64,000 nt of DNA from Paracoccus zeaxanthinifaciens ATCC 21588. GTDB lineage: Bacteria; Pseudomonadota; Alphaproteobacteria; Rhodobacterales; Rhodobacteraceae. The first letter of the stretch is position 1. Each line of letters begins with the position of its first letter. Positions 1 through 9,229 of the stretch are shown one piece after another. Under the pieces are notes generated by a model, which searched no databases, was not told the origin of the DNA, and saw only the letters and a program-made list of their open reading frames with translations. The stretch covers positions 62,001-126,000 of the forward strand of contig NZ_ATUJ01000006.1 in assembly GCF_000420145.1 (NCBI RefSeq). Reading direction: 5' to 3'. The position numbers and the translations under genes were made by a program.

Positions 1-1220
1 CGCAGGGTGACGAAGGTGCCGGCGCGCTTGGACATCTTGAACGGCTCGCCGTTCTTGAACAGCTTGACCAGCTGGATCAGCTTGATGTCCAGCGGCACGC
101 GACCGTTCGACAGCGCCTTGACCGCCGCGTTCATGCGCTTGACATAGCCGCCGTGATCGGCGCCGAACACGTCGATCAGCTGGTCGAAGCCGCGGTCGAT
201 CTTGTCCCAGTGATAGGCGATGTCGGGCGCGAAATAGGTCCAGGCCCCGTCCGATTTCTGGATCGGGCGGTCCACGTCGTCGCCATGCGCGGACGACCGG
301 AACAGCAGCTGCTCGCGTTCCTCCCAATCCTCGGGCAGCTTGCCCTTGGGCGGTTCCAGCACGCCGCGATAGATCAGGTCCATGCCGCGCAGCCGCTCGA
401 TCGCGGCCTCGATCCGGCCCGAACCGTAAAGCGCCTTCTCGCTGCTGTAGACATCCATGCGGACGCCCAGGGCGTCGAGGTCCTCGCGGATCACCTCCAT
501 CATGGCCTCGGTCGCGAAGTCGCGGATCTCGGCCAGCCATTCGGATTCGGGGCGGTCCAGCAGGCTGTCGCCGTATTTCGCCTTCAGCGCCTCGCCCACC
601 GGGATCAGGTAGTCGCCGGGATAGAGCCCCTCGCGGATCTCGGGCTCCAGCCCGTTCGCCTCGCGGTAACGTTCGTATGCCGAGCGTGCCAGCACGTCGA
701 CCTGCGCGCCGCCGTCGTTGATGTAGTATTCGCGCGTGACGTCATGCCCCGAGAAGTCCAGCAGGTTCGCCAGCGCATCGCCGAAGACCGCGCCGCGGAC
801 ATGGCCCACATGCATCGGGCCGGTCGGGTTCGCGCTGACGAACTCGACATTGACCTTCTGCTCGGCACCGATGGTCGAGCGCCCGTAATCGGCGCCCGCG
901 ACCAGCGCGTCGCGCACGATGCCCTGCCAGACGGCGGGCGACAGGCGCAGGTTCAGGAAGCCCGGTCCCGCCACCTCGGCCGAGGTGATGCGGTCGTCGG
1001 TCAGCCGCGCGGCCAGACGTTCGGCGATGTCGCGGGGCTTCAGCCCGGCGGGCTTGGCCAGCACCATCGCGGCATTGGTCGCCATGTCGCCATGGGCGGG
1101 ATCGCGGGGCGGTTCGACCGTGACATTGGCATGGTCCAGGCCCTGCGGCAGCTCGCCGGCCTCGGCCATCTGGTCCAGCGCCTGGATGACGCGGTCGCGG
1201 AGATCGGTGAAGAGGTTCAT
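1..1220 (-). CDS. argS: Arginyl-tRNA synthetase, N-terminal part (runs off the window)
   Basis: Charges tRNA-Arg with arginine in the cytoplasm (class I synthetase). About 406 residues are visible and the C-terminal anticodon-binding domain lies beyond base 1. The protein opens [13 protein letters not shown], as this family does. The HIGH signature appears as HVGH after SANPTGPM near residues 130-142. The KMSKR loop, followed by AGTF, is near residues 392-396, almost at the window edge. The start is the ATG at 1218-1220. The frame is open to the end of the window, so the gene is truncated by sampling and not by mutation. Confidence 0.97.
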   Translation of the reverse strand, partial: MNLFTDLRDRVIQALDQMAEAGELPQGLDHANVTVEPPRDPAHGDMATNAAMVLAKPAGLKPRDIAERLAARLTDDRITSAEVAGPGFLNLRLSPAVWQGIVRDALVAGADYGRSTIGAEQKVNVEFVSANPTGPMHVGHVRGAVFGDALANLLDFSGHDVTREYYINDGGAQVDVLARSAYERYREANGLEPEIREGLYPGDYLIPVGEALKAKYGDSLLDRPESEWLAEIRDFATEAMMEVIREDLDALGVRMDVYSSEKALYGSGRIEAAIERLRGMDLIYRGVLEPPKGKLPEDWEEREQLLFRSSAHGDDVDRPIQKSDGAWTYFAPDIAYHWDKIDRGFDQLIDVFGADHGGYVKRMNAAVKALSNGRVPLDIKLIQLVKLFKNGEPFKMSKRAGTFVTL

Positions 1221-1290
1221 GGTAGGCTTCCTGATTGACCCACGCGGATTAGCCCCTGCCGCGCCCGAAGGTCAACAGCCCGCACCCGCC

Positions 1291-3291
1291 TCACCGGTCG
1301 TCCCCGCTGCTTTCGATCAGGCCGGGATCGTCCTTGGCGGTCTCGGCCACCTCCTCGATCTCGGTGCGGCGGGGCTGGCCGCCGGGGACCGATCCGTTGC
1401 CCTCGCCCCGCCGGACGGCCTCGGCCTCGGCGCGGGCGACGGCGCGGCCACCGTCGCCGGGGGCGGATTCGGCTTCGGCGGCAAGACGCTCGGCGGTTTC
1501 GCGCGGCAGCATGGACACGATATGCGTGTCGGGCTTGCCCACCAGGTCGGCATCCTCGTGGATGAACCACATCTCGGATCCCTGGACGACGACCAGCGGA
1601 ACGGCCTCGGGGCGGGCCTCGCGCCAATGGTCCAGCGTGTATTCCTCGGTCAGGCGGGTGGTGCGGAAGATCCAGCCCTCGGCCAGCAGGTCCAGGTACT
1701 GCGCCAGCGTCCGGTTGCCCATGATCGTCTGGCCGCCCAGCTGGTTCGGCAGGGCGTGGCGGGCGCGATCCTCCTTGTGGCGGGCCAGCTGCCAGATCGC
1801 CTCGCGCCCGTATTCGGGGGCAAGGTCGGTCGCCACCAGCGTGTTGTAGGCGTCGTTGTCGGATGCCGCGAGGATCGCGGAATAGGCGATGAACTCGACA
1901 TTGTGTTCCGCCGCCTCGCCCAGGATGTCGCCATAGAAGGTGTGGACCCCGGCGGCGCGGGCGGTGCGCAGGTGGTCGCGGTTCGTGTCGGTGACCAGCA
2001 CGTTCACCCCGGCCTTCTCCAGCGCCTTGGCAAGGCCGGTGGCGAACAGCGAACCGCCCACCACCATCAGCCCCGGCTTGTCCCCCGAGGTCAGCCCCAG
2101 CCGCGCGGCCAGCGGTTTCAGCGCGAAGCCGTGCAGGATGACGGTCGCAAGGACCAGCAGGAAGGCCAGCGGCGCGATCTGGGCCGCATCCTCGAAGCCC
2201 GCCGCGACCAGCCGTTCACCGAAGATCCCCGCGACCGAGACCAGCACCACCCCGCGCGGCCCGGTCAGCGCGACCAGCAGCCGTTCGTTGCGCGGCAGGT
2301 TCGTCCCGATCAGCGACACCAGCACCGTCAGCGGACGCGCCACCAGCACGACCAGCGCAAGGAACAGCGCGGCGCGCCATCCCAGCAGGGCCATGTCCTC
2401 GAACTGGATGCCCGCGGCCAGCAGGATGAAGACGCCGCTGACCAGCAGGATCGTGGCGTGTTCCTTGAAGCGGTGCAGCTCGTGATAGCTGGGCAGGTTG
2501 CTGTTGGCGATCACCAGGCCCATCACCGTCACCGCCAGCAGGCCGGATTCGTGCAGCAGCGCGTCCGAGACCGCGAAGACGATGATGACCAGCACGAAGA
2601 GCAGCGGCACCTTCATGTATTCGGGCACCCAGCCCAGCCGGAAGGCGCGCGCCACGAACCAGCCCGCCGCGCCGCCGACGACCGTCGCGAAACCGATCCC
2701 GAGGGCCAGCTGCAGCACCGCATCGCCCCAGCCGAGGCCGGTGTTCAGGACCAGGACCACCTCGAGCGCCAGGACCGCGGCCAGCGCGCCCAGGGGGTCG
2801 TTGACGATGGCCTCCCATTGCAGGACCTGCGCGGGGCGGGATATCAGCTTGGCCTGGCGCAGCAGCGGCGCGATCACGGTGGGGCCCGTGACGATCATGA
2901 TGCCCCCGAAGACCACCGCGCTGGCCCAGCTGAGCCCCGCGCCGTATTTCAGCGCCAGCGCCGACATCAGCCAGCCAAGCGGCGCGCCCACATAGACCAG
3001 CCGCCTGACCGCGGGCCGCGCATCCGCCAGCTGCTTGAAGCTGAGCGTCAGCCCCCCCTCGAACAGGATCACCGCGACGGCCAGCGCGATCATCGGCTGC
3101 ACCAGGTCGCCGATGTCGCGTTCGGGCACGAAGATGCCCGTGACCGGCCCCAGCAGCAGGCCCGCCGCCAGCATCAGCACGATGGCGGGCATCCGGAACC
3201 GCCATGCCAGCCACTGCGCGCCCACGCCCGCCGCGCCGACGATGGCGAAGGCCTGCATCGGGCTGAGCCCGCCGGTGATCTCGGTTGCCAT
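1291..3291 (-). CDS. Cation:proton antiporter with C-terminal TrkA-N domain
   Basis: Predicted inner-membrane monovalent cation/H+ exchanger, 666 aa. Residues about 10-400 are a chain of hydrophobic helices typical of the Na+/H+ exchanger fold. Residues about 408-520 form a nucleotide-binding TrkA-N domain, starting LMVVGGSLFATGLAKALEKA with a Rossmann-like strand before VTDTNRD. The charged C-terminus is soluble. Three in-frame ATGs lie close together (3306, 3300, 3291). I chose 3291 because a GGGGA motif sits eight bases before it. Substrate (Na+ or K+) cannot be told from sequence. It stands alone between argS and the divergent helicase gene. Confidence 0.85.
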   Translation of the reverse strand: MATEITGGLSPMQAFAIVGAAGVGAQWLAWRFRMPAIVLMLAAGLLLGPVTGIFVPERDIGDLVQPMIALAVAVILFEGGLTLSFKQLADARPAVRRLVYVGAPLGWLMSALALKYGAGLSWASAVVFGGIMIVTGPTVIAPLLRQAKLISRPAQVLQWEAIVNDPLGALAAVLALEVVLVLNTGLGWGDAVLQLALGIGFATVVGGAAGWFVARAFRLGWVPEYMKVPLLFVLVIIVFAVSDALLHESGLLAVTVMGLVIANSNLPSYHELHRFKEHATILLVSGVFILLAAGIQFEDMALLGWRAALFLALVVLVARPLTVLVSLIGTNLPRNERLLVALTGPRGVVLVSVAGIFGERLVAAGFEDAAQIAPLAFLLVLATVILHGFALKPLAARLGLTSGDKPGLMVVGGSLFATGLAKALEKAGVNVLVTDTNRDHLRTARAAGVHTFYGDILGEAAEHNVEFIAYSAILAASDNDAYNTLVATDLAPEYGREAIWQLARHKEDRARHALPNQLGGQTIMGNRTLAQYLDLLAEGWIFRTTRLTEEYTLDHWREARPEAVPLVVVQGSEMWFIHEDADLVGKPDTHIVSMLPRETAERLAAEAESAPGDGGRAVARAEAEAVRRGEGNGSVPGGQPRRTEIEEVAETAKDDPGLIESSGDDR

Positions 3292-3406
3292 TGAATTCAT
3301 CCCCATGGTTTGCGGACCATCATATCGAAGCCGCGTCGTGGAACCACCACCATCGTGTCGGGTTCCCCTGCCTGTGCGAGGGATGATCGGCCGCGGGCGC
3401 AAAAGA

Positions 3407-3435
3407 TTGACCTTTGGGACACATTGTTCTAGGGC
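3407..3435 (+). promoter_or_regulatory. Possible sigma-70 promoter of the DEAD-box helicase gene
   Basis: TTGACC at 3407-3412 is a good -35 hexamer. TAGGGC at 3430-3435, after a 17-base spacer, is a weak -10. It lies in the 279-base divergent region between the antiporter and the helicase gene, which otherwise shows no gene. Use of this promoter would leave a leader of about 130 bases before the helicase ATG. Confidence 0.3.
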
Positions 3436-3570
3436 GTGCGGGCCTGTATCCGACAGGCAGTACGGCGGGGCGTGCGGAATTGCGTCCCATCAGATCGGCG
3501 CCTTGAACGGATCGGCGCCGCGACATGGAACGCGACGCGCCTTCGGGTGCGGCCCAGTGGAAAGCCCTGA

Positions 3571-5676
3571 ATGACCAAGTTCACCGATCTCAAGCTCGAC
3601 CCCAAGGTTCTGAAGGCCATCGCCGAGGCAGGCTATGAGCAGCCGACGCCGATCCAGGCCGGTGCCATCCCGCCCGCGCTGGAAGGCCGCGACGTGCTGG
3701 GGATCGCGCAGACGGGGACCGGCAAGACCGCCAGCTTCACCCTGCCGATGATCACGCTGCTGGGCCGTGGCCGGGCGCGTGCGCGCATGCCGCGCAGCCT
3801 GGTGCTGTGCCCGACGCGCGAACTGGCCGCCCAGGTGGCCGAGAATTTCGACGTCTATGCCAAGCACACCAAGCTGACCAAGGCGCTGCTGATCGGCGGC
3901 GTCAGCTTCGGCGAACAGGACAAGCTGATCGACCGCGGCGTTGACGTTCTGATCGCGACGCCGGGCCGCCTGCTGGACCATTTCGAACGCGGCAAGCTGA
4001 TCCTGACCGACGTCAAGGTCATGGTCGTGGACGAGGCCGACCGCATGCTGGACATGGGCTTCATCCCCGATATCGAGCGCATCTTCCAGCTGACGCCCTT
4101 CACGCGCCAGACGCTGTTCTTCAGCGCCACCATGGCCCCCGAGATCGAGCGCATCACCAACACCTTCCTGCACGCGCCCGAACGCATCGAGATCGCCCGC
4201 CAGGCCACCACGAGCGAGACGATCACGCAGCGCCTGGTCGAGCTGGCGCCCCCGCGCCGCGACCTGGTCGCCAAGCAGAAGCGCGACCTGCTGCGCGCCC
4301 TGGTCGATGCCGAGGGCGAGAAGCTGACCAACGCGATCATCTTCTGCAACCGCAAGACCGACGTGGACATCGTCGCGAAATCGCTCAAGAAGCACGGCTA
4401 TGACGCCGCGCCGATCCATGGCGACCTGGACCAGAGCCAGCGGACCCGCACGCTGGAATCCTTCCGCGACGGCGGGCTGCGCCTGCTGGTCGCATCCGAT
4501 GTGGCCGCACGCGGCCTCGACATCCCCGCCGTCAGCCACGTCTTCAACTACGACCTGCCCAGCCATGCCGAGGATTACGTCCACCGCATCGGCCGCACGG
4601 GTCGCGCCGGTCGTCTGGGCACCGCCTACAGCATCGCCACGCCCTCGGACGAGAAATACCTGACCGCCATTGAATCGCTGGTGAAGATGACCCTGCCCCG
4701 CGCCGACATTCCCGAAGGCTTCCAGGCCTCGACCGCCCCGTCGCGGGCACCGAAATCCGATGACCGCGAAGAGCGCAAGTCGGGCGGCACCCGCACCCGC
4801 AGCCGCCGCCGCAAGGACGACCAGTCCGAGGGCCGGCAGCCCGAATCCCGGCAGTCGGAGACCCGCCAGCCCGAGGCCAAGCAGGCCGAGGAGCAGCCCA
4901 GGCAGTCGAACGAGCGCCGCGAGGAACGTCGCGACGATCGCCGCGGCGGCAACCGCCGTGACGGTGGGCGCGACGGTGGCCGCGATCGCGGTGCGCCCGT
5001 GAAGGGCATGGGCGATCACGTCCCGCAGTTCATGCTGGTCGATCTGTGGCCGAAGGCCGGCATCACCCCGGATGACGATTCCGAGGCCGAGACCGTCGAA
5101 GCCGCACCAGCCCCCGAGGCCGAGGCCCCGAAGCCCAAGCGCAGCCGCAGCCGCAGCCGCCGCAAACCCGACGACAAGGCAGCCGACACGCCTGCCGAAG
5201 CCCCCGCCGAGGCCCCTGTCGAACAGGCAGCAGCCGAAGCCGTCGAAGCGCCCGCACCGGCAGCTGCCGAACCCGAAGCCACCTCACCCGAGGCACCGGC
5301 CGAGGAAGCCGTGACGACCGAGGAGGCTCCGAAGCCCAAGCGCCGCTCGCGCGCAAAGAAGGCCGAAACCGCCGAGGCAGCGCCCGAGGCCGAAGCCACC
5401 GAAGAGGCTCCGAAGCCCAAGCGCCGCTCGCGCGCGAAGAAGGCCGAGACCGCCGAGGCAGCGCCCGAGGCCGAAGCCACCGAAGAGGCCCCGAAGCCCA
5501 AGCGTCGTTCGCGCGCAAAGAAGGCCGACACCGCCGAGGCAGCGCCCGAGGCCGAAGCCACCGAAGAGGCTCCGAAGCCCAAGCGTCGTTCGCGCGCAAA
5601 GAAGGCCGAGCCCGAAATCCCCGCGCCGGAAAGCCCCGCGCCCGAAAGCACGGCTCAGGACAGCACCGAGGCCTGA
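3571..5676 (+). CDS. DEAD-box ATP-dependent RNA helicase, RhlE-like, with long repeat tail
   Basis: RNA helicase for ribosome assembly or RNA turnover. Residues 1-370 are a complete two-domain core: Q motif (PTPIQ), Walker A AQTGTGKT near 45-52, DEAD near 153, SAT near 185 and HRIGRTGRAGR near 336-346. Residues 390-701 are a disordered, charged tail: first R/E/Q-rich, then a conserved patch GMGDHVPQFMLVDLW, then 27-residue repeats built on EEAPKPKRRSRAKKA. Such basic tails usually bind RNA. The start ATG follows GTGGAAAG. At 701 aa it is much longer than the roughly 400-450 aa minimal family members because of the tail. RhlE is the nearest familiar subfamily, but the exact paralogue is uncertain. 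Confidence 0.93.
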   Translation: MTKFTDLKLDPKVLKAIAEAGYEQPTPIQAGAIPPALEGRDVLGIAQTGTGKTASFTLPMITLLGRGRARARMPRSLVLCPTRELAAQVAENFDVYAKHTKLTKALLIGGVSFGEQDKLIDRGVDVLIATPGRLLDHFERGKLILTDVKVMVVDEADRMLDMGFIPDIERIFQLTPFTRQTLFFSATMAPEIERITNTFLHAPERIEIARQATTSETITQRLVELAPPRRDLVAKQKRDLLRALVDAEGEKLTNAIIFCNRKTDVDIVAKSLKKHGYDAAPIHGDLDQSQRTRTLESFRDGGLRLLVASDVAARGLDIPAVSHVFNYDLPSHAEDYVHRIGRTGRAGRLGTAYSIATPSDEKYLTAIESLVKMTLPRADIPEGFQASTAPSRAPKSDDREERKSGGTRTRSRRRKDDQSEGRQPESRQSETRQPEAKQAEEQPRQSNERREERRDDRRGGNRRDGGRDGGRDRGAPVKGMGDHVPQFMLVDLWPKAGITPDDDSEAETVEAAPAPEAEAPKPKRSRSRSRRKPDDKAADTPAEAPAEAPVEQAAAEAVEAPAPAAAEPEATSPEAPAEEAVTTEEAPKPKRRSRAKKAETAEAAPEAEATEEAPKPKRRSRAKKAETAEAAPEAEATEEAPKPKRRSRAKKADTAEAAPEAEATEEAPKPKRRSRAKKAEPEIPAPESPAPESTAQDSTEA
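5320..5610 (+). repeat. 81-bp in-frame tandem repeats in the helicase tail, about 3.6 copies
   Basis: The motif gaggctccgaagcccaag recurs at 5323, 5404, 5485 and 5566 with only a few synonymous changes, a period of exactly 81 bases or 27 codons. Each unit encodes an acidic stretch (TAEAAPEAEATEEA) and a basic stretch (PKPKRRSRAKKA). The fourth copy breaks off after RAKKAE. The near-identity at DNA level suggests recent duplication and possible copy-number variation between strains. Confidence 0.93.
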
Positions 5677-5683
5677 GGCCACG

Positions 5684-7228
5684 ATGCCCGCCGATCGCCC
5701 CCGCATCGGGTTGCGCCCGCCCCGCCTGACACGGCGCGGCAGGCCGCCCCTGCGGAGGCTTCTTCCCGATCTGGGCCTGGGCGCGGTCGCCGCGCTCGGG
5801 CTTGCGCCCTTCGGCATCTGGGCCGCGACCCCTGTCGCGCTGGCGATGCTGATCTGGCGCATGGCGCGTGCCCGCCCGGCTGCGGGCTTCTGGCACGGCT
5901 TTGCCGCGGGCCTCGGATGGTTTGCGCTGGCGATGTTCTGGATCGCCGAGCCCTTCCTTGTCGAACCCGAGATCTATGGCTGGATGGCCCCCTTCGCGGT
6001 CGTCCTGATGGCTGCGGGCGGCGCCCTGTTCTGGGCCGTTCCCGGCCTGCTGGCCGCGCGGATCGCGGGCGGGTGGCGGGCGCGCGCAATCGGCATCGCC
6101 GCCGCGCTGGCGCTGTCGGACTGGCTGCGCGGCTGGATCTTCACCGGTTTTCCATGGGCGCAGGTCGGGCAGGTCTGGATCGACACGCCCGTGGCGCAGA
6201 TGGCCGCGCATGTCGGCGCGACGGGCCTGTCAGCGCTGACCCTGCTGATGGCCGCGCTGCCCGTGGCCCTGTGGCGGCCCGGTCGCCCATCCGTCCTGCC
6301 CGGCGCGATCGCGGCAATCGCGGTGCTGGGTGGTGCATGGGCCGCGGGCCTCTCGCGGCTGGCAGCGCCCCTGCCGCAGGACCGCGACCTGGTGCTGCGC
6401 ATCGTCCAGCCGAACGCCACGCAGGCGCTGAAATGGGACCCCGAATGGTCGCAGGTCTTCTTCGACCGCCTGTTGGACCTGTCCGCAACCCCCGGCAGGC
6501 GCGACCTGGTGATCTGGCCGGAAACCGCCGTGAACTTCCTGCTGGAGGATGCCACACCCGTGCTGCCCGCCATGTCGCAGGCGGCGGGGGCGCCCCTGGT
6601 CATGGGCATCCAGCGTCGCGACGGGGCGCGGTGGATGAACAGCCTTGCGGTGATCGGCGATGGCGGCGCGGTCGGGCAGATCTATGACAAGTTCCACCTC
6701 GTGCCCTTCGGCGAATACATGCCCTGGGGCGATGCCCTTGCGCGGATCGGGATCACCGCCTTCGCGGCCCAGCACGGCAACGGATATTCCGCAGGCCCCG
6801 GCCCGCAGGTGATCGGCATCCCGGGCATTCCCGATTTCCAGCCGCTGATCTGCTACGAGGCGATCTTTCCGCAGCATCTGCGCGGATTGCCGGAACGCCC
6901 GGGCTGGCTGCTGCAGGTCACGAACGACGCGTGGTTCGGCAAGGTCTCGGGGCCGTATCAGCACTTGGCCCAGGCAAGGCTGCGCGCGATCGAGACCGGG
7001 CTGCCGCTGGTCAGGTCCGCCAATACCGGCGTCAGCGCGGTGATCGACGCGCGCGGCCGGGTCCGCGACAGCCTGCCCCTGAACGAGGCCGGCGCGATGG
7101 ACGCGGCCCTGCCCGGCGCATTGCCCGAAACCACGTGGCTGCGCATGGGCAACCTGCCGCTGGTCCTGCTGCTGGTGGCGGTCATGGGAACGACCGCCCT
7201 GCGCAGGCGCCGCATCAGTCGCGGATGA
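5684..7228 (+). CDS. lnt: Apolipoprotein N-acyltransferase
   Basis: Inner-membrane enzyme that adds the third acyl chain to the N-terminal cysteine of lipoproteins, completing their maturation. The 514-aa protein has about six hydrophobic segments in residues 25-215, a periplasmic nitrilase domain, and a final membrane segment near 490. The catalytic triad is visible: E280 in VIWPETAVNF, K336 in YDKFHLVPFGEY and C390 in LICYEAIFP. It begins seven bases after the helicase stop, so the two are probably cotranscribed. Its last 14 bases overlap the 3' end of the convergent J-domain gene. Confidence 0.95.
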   Translation: MPADRPRIGLRPPRLTRRGRPPLRRLLPDLGLGAVAALGLAPFGIWAATPVALAMLIWRMARARPAAGFWHGFAAGLGWFALAMFWIAEPFLVEPEIYGWMAPFAVVLMAAGGALFWAVPGLLAARIAGGWRARAIGIAAALALSDWLRGWIFTGFPWAQVGQVWIDTPVAQMAAHVGATGLSALTLLMAALPVALWRPGRPSVLPGAIAAIAVLGGAWAAGLSRLAAPLPQDRDLVLRIVQPNATQALKWDPEWSQVFFDRLLDLSATPGRRDLVIWPETAVNFLLEDATPVLPAMSQAAGAPLVMGIQRRDGARWMNSLAVIGDGGAVGQIYDKFHLVPFGEYMPWGDALARIGITAFAAQHGNGYSAGPGPQVIGIPGIPDFQPLICYEAIFPQHLRGLPERPGWLLQVTNDAWFGKVSGPYQHLAQARLRAIETGLPLVRSANTGVSAVIDARGRVRDSLPLNEAGAMDAALPGALPETTWLRMGNLPLVLLLVAVMGTTALRRRRISRG

Positions 7229-7844
7229 AGCGGCTTTCCTTGATCTGATCCCAGGCCCAGACGACCTCGGACAGGCGTTCCTCGTCGGAGCGGTCGCCGC
7301 CGTTCATGTCGGGATGCAGATCCTTGACCAGCGACTTGTACTGCTTGCGGATCTCGGGGCGGGTCCAGGTGTCCTTGGCTTCCAGGATCTCCAGCGCCTT
7401 GCGTTCCGTGGGCGGCAGCTTGCGCGCGGCGACCTTGGCGCGGGCCTCGGGGGCGGTGCCGTTCGCGCCCAGGATCTCGTGCGGGTCGCTGATGCCGTGA
7501 CGCGCCCATTTCTGCTCCTCGGTAGATTTCGAGAAGGGCTTGGTCGGACGTTCCCAGACGGTCGCGTTGTCGATGAATTCCTGGAACTCTTCCTCGGACT
7601 GGCCCTGGAAATAGTTCCAGTTCGCGTTGTATTCGCGGACATGGTCCTTGCAGAACCAGAAATAGTCGTCGAGGTTCCGGGGGTTCTTGGGCGCGCGATA
7701 CTGGCCGGGCTCGTTGCAGCCCTCCTTCTCGCACATGCGGGTGGAGGTTTCGAACGCCCCCGACATGCCGCGCCGCCCTTTGGTCTTGCGCTTCTTGTCC
7801 TTGGCGGCGGAAATGTCGAAACCGAAGGGGTCGTTCTTGCTCAT
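7215..7844 (-). CDS. J-domain (DnaJ-like) protein with N-terminal Cys/His cluster
   Basis: Predicted co-chaperone of an Hsp70, 209 aa. The J domain is at the C-terminus (about 145-209) and carries the essential HPD in KSLVKDLHPDMNGGD. The N-terminal part has a likely zinc site, CEKEGC followed later by FCKDHVREYN, joined by an aromatic-rich stretch. Only the J domain resembles classic DnaJ; the G/F and CXXCXGXG regions are absent. I chose the ATG at 7842-7844 (MSKNDPFGF), with GAGG upstream on this strand, over the upstream start of the longer frame. It is divergent from bolA and overlaps lnt tail to tail. Confidence 0.88.
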   Translation of the reverse strand: MSKNDPFGFDISAAKDKKRKTKGRRGMSGAFETSTRMCEKEGCNEPGQYRAPKNPRNLDDYFWFCKDHVREYNANWNYFQGQSEEEFQEFIDNATVWERPTKPFSKSTEEQKWARHGISDPHEILGANGTAPEARAKVAARKLPPTERKALEILEAKDTWTRPEIRKQYKSLVKDLHPDMNGGDRSDEERLSEVVWAWDQIKESRFIRD

Positions 7845-7924
7845 TCTCGGGCACCTCTGCGACTCGGAGGCGGCAGTGTAGGCTTTTTGACGGGACATGA
7901 AAGGTCTTGACGGAGGATTAGACG

Positions 7925-8176
7925 ATGATCGCTGACCAGATGCGCGACAGGCTGAAGGCGCTGAACCCCAGCCGGCTGGAAATCATCGACGAGAGCGAGG
8001 GCCATCGCGGCCATGCAGGCTTCCGCGAGGGCGGAGAGAGCCATTTCCGCATCCGCATGGCCAGCGCGGAATTCGCGGGCCGGACCCGCATCGCGCAGCA
8101 CCGCCTGGTCCATGCGACACTGGGCGACATCGTGCCGCGCATTCACGCATTGGCGCTGGAACTGTCCGAAAGCTGA
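7925..8176 (+). CDS. bolA: BolA family protein
   Basis: Small (83 aa) cytoplasmic BolA-fold protein. Relatives partner with monothiol glutaredoxins in iron-sulfur cluster handling, or act in stress regulation. The conserved elements are visible: MRDRLKALNP, the ESHFRI strand, and a helix with RLVHATLGDI. GGAGG lies about eight bases before the ATG. It is transcribed away from the J-domain gene across an 80-base gap. Confidence 0.93.
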   Translation: MIADQMRDRLKALNPSRLEIIDESEGHRGHAGFREGGESHFRIRMASAEFAGRTRIAQHRLVHATLGDIVPRIHALALELSES

Positions 8177-8257
8177 CACGTTAGCGCCGTCAGTCTTGTG
8201 ACTGCCGGGGGTGCCCCCTAAGAAGCGTTGAACCCGCCAGAGGAGAGGATGAGGGAC

Positions 8258-9223
8258 ATGACCGCGCCAAAGGATTTCAACGACCGCATGCTGTCCCTGG
8301 GCCTCGCCCGCGTCAGCGAGGCCGCGGCCCATGCCTCGGCCCTGCTGATCGGACGCGGCGACGAGAAGGCCGCCGACCAGGCCGCCGTGAACGCCATGCG
8401 CGACCAGCTGAACATGCTGGACATCAAGGGCGTCGTCGTCATCGGCGAGGGTGAGCGCGACGAGGCCCCCATGCTGTTCATCGGCGAGGAGGTCGGCACC
8501 GGCCAGGGCCCAGAGGTGGACATCGCGCTGGACCCGCTGGAAGGCACCACGCTGACCGCCAAGGACATGCCGAACGCGCTGACCGTGATCGCCATGGCCC
8601 CGCGCGGCACGCTGCTGCACGCGCCCGACGTCTACATGGACAAGCTGGCCATCGGGCCGGGCTATCCGGTCGATGTCGTCAGCCTGGACATGAGCCCGGC
8701 CGAACGCGTGCGCGCCCTGGCCGCCGCGCGCGGCTGCAAGGAAAGCGACATCACCGTCTGCATCCTGGAACGTCCCCGCCACGAGGACATGATCGCCGAG
8801 GTCCGCGAGACCGGCGCCGCGATCCGCCTGATCACCGATGGCGATGTCGCGGGCGTCATCCACTGCGCCGAGGCCGAGCTGACCGGGATCGACATGTACA
8901 TGGGTTCGGGCGGCGCCCCCGAGGGCGTGCTGGCCGCCGCCGCGCTGAAATGCATGGGCGGGCAGATGTGGGGCCGCCTGCTGTTCCGCAACGACGACGA
9001 GAAGGGCCGCGCGCGCAAGGCGGGGATCACCGATCTGGACCGCATCTATGCACGCGACGACCTCGTGACCGCCGACGTGATCTTCGCGGCGACGGGCGTG
9101 ACCAACGGCTCGATCGTGGCAGGCGTCAAGCGCGAGCCCGGTTACCTGCAGACCGAGACGATCCTGATGCGTTCCAAGACCGGCTCGGTCCGTCGCATGA
9201 TCTATCGCAACCCGGTCAAGTAA
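8258..9223 (+). CDS. glpX: Fructose-1,6-bisphosphatase class II
   Basis: Hydrolyses fructose 1,6-bisphosphate (some members also sedoheptulose 1,7-bisphosphate) in gluconeogenesis or the Calvin cycle. The 321-aa protein has the metal-binding IGEGERDEAPML and DPLEGTT motifs of the Li+-sensitive phosphatase fold, and ends in a typical GlpX C-terminus. Candidate starts are a TTG at 8228, ATG at 8249 and ATG at 8258. The last is preferred because AGGAGAGG is well spaced before it and homologues start near MTAPKDFNDRML. recJ starts seven bases downstream. Confidence 0.94.
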   Translation: MTAPKDFNDRMLSLGLARVSEAAAHASALLIGRGDEKAADQAAVNAMRDQLNMLDIKGVVVIGEGERDEAPMLFIGEEVGTGQGPEVDIALDPLEGTTLTAKDMPNALTVIAMAPRGTLLHAPDVYMDKLAIGPGYPVDVVSLDMSPAERVRALAAARGCKESDITVCILERPRHEDMIAEVRETGAAIRLITDGDVAGVIHCAEAELTGIDMYMGSGGAPEGVLAAAALKCMGGQMWGRLLFRNDDEKGRARKAGITDLDRIYARDDLVTADVIFAATGVTNGSIVAGVKREPGYLQTETILMRSKTGSVRRMIYRNPVK

Positions 9224-9229
9224 GGCACC

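Noticed and set aside
153-1238. 361-codon plus-strand frame at the window start
   Set aside because: It is antisense to argS, whose HVGH and KMSKR motifs read cleanly on the minus strand although that gene is cut by the edge.
5320-5610. CRISPR-like array
   Set aside because: The 81-base units are contiguous, in frame and coding, with no spacers between them.
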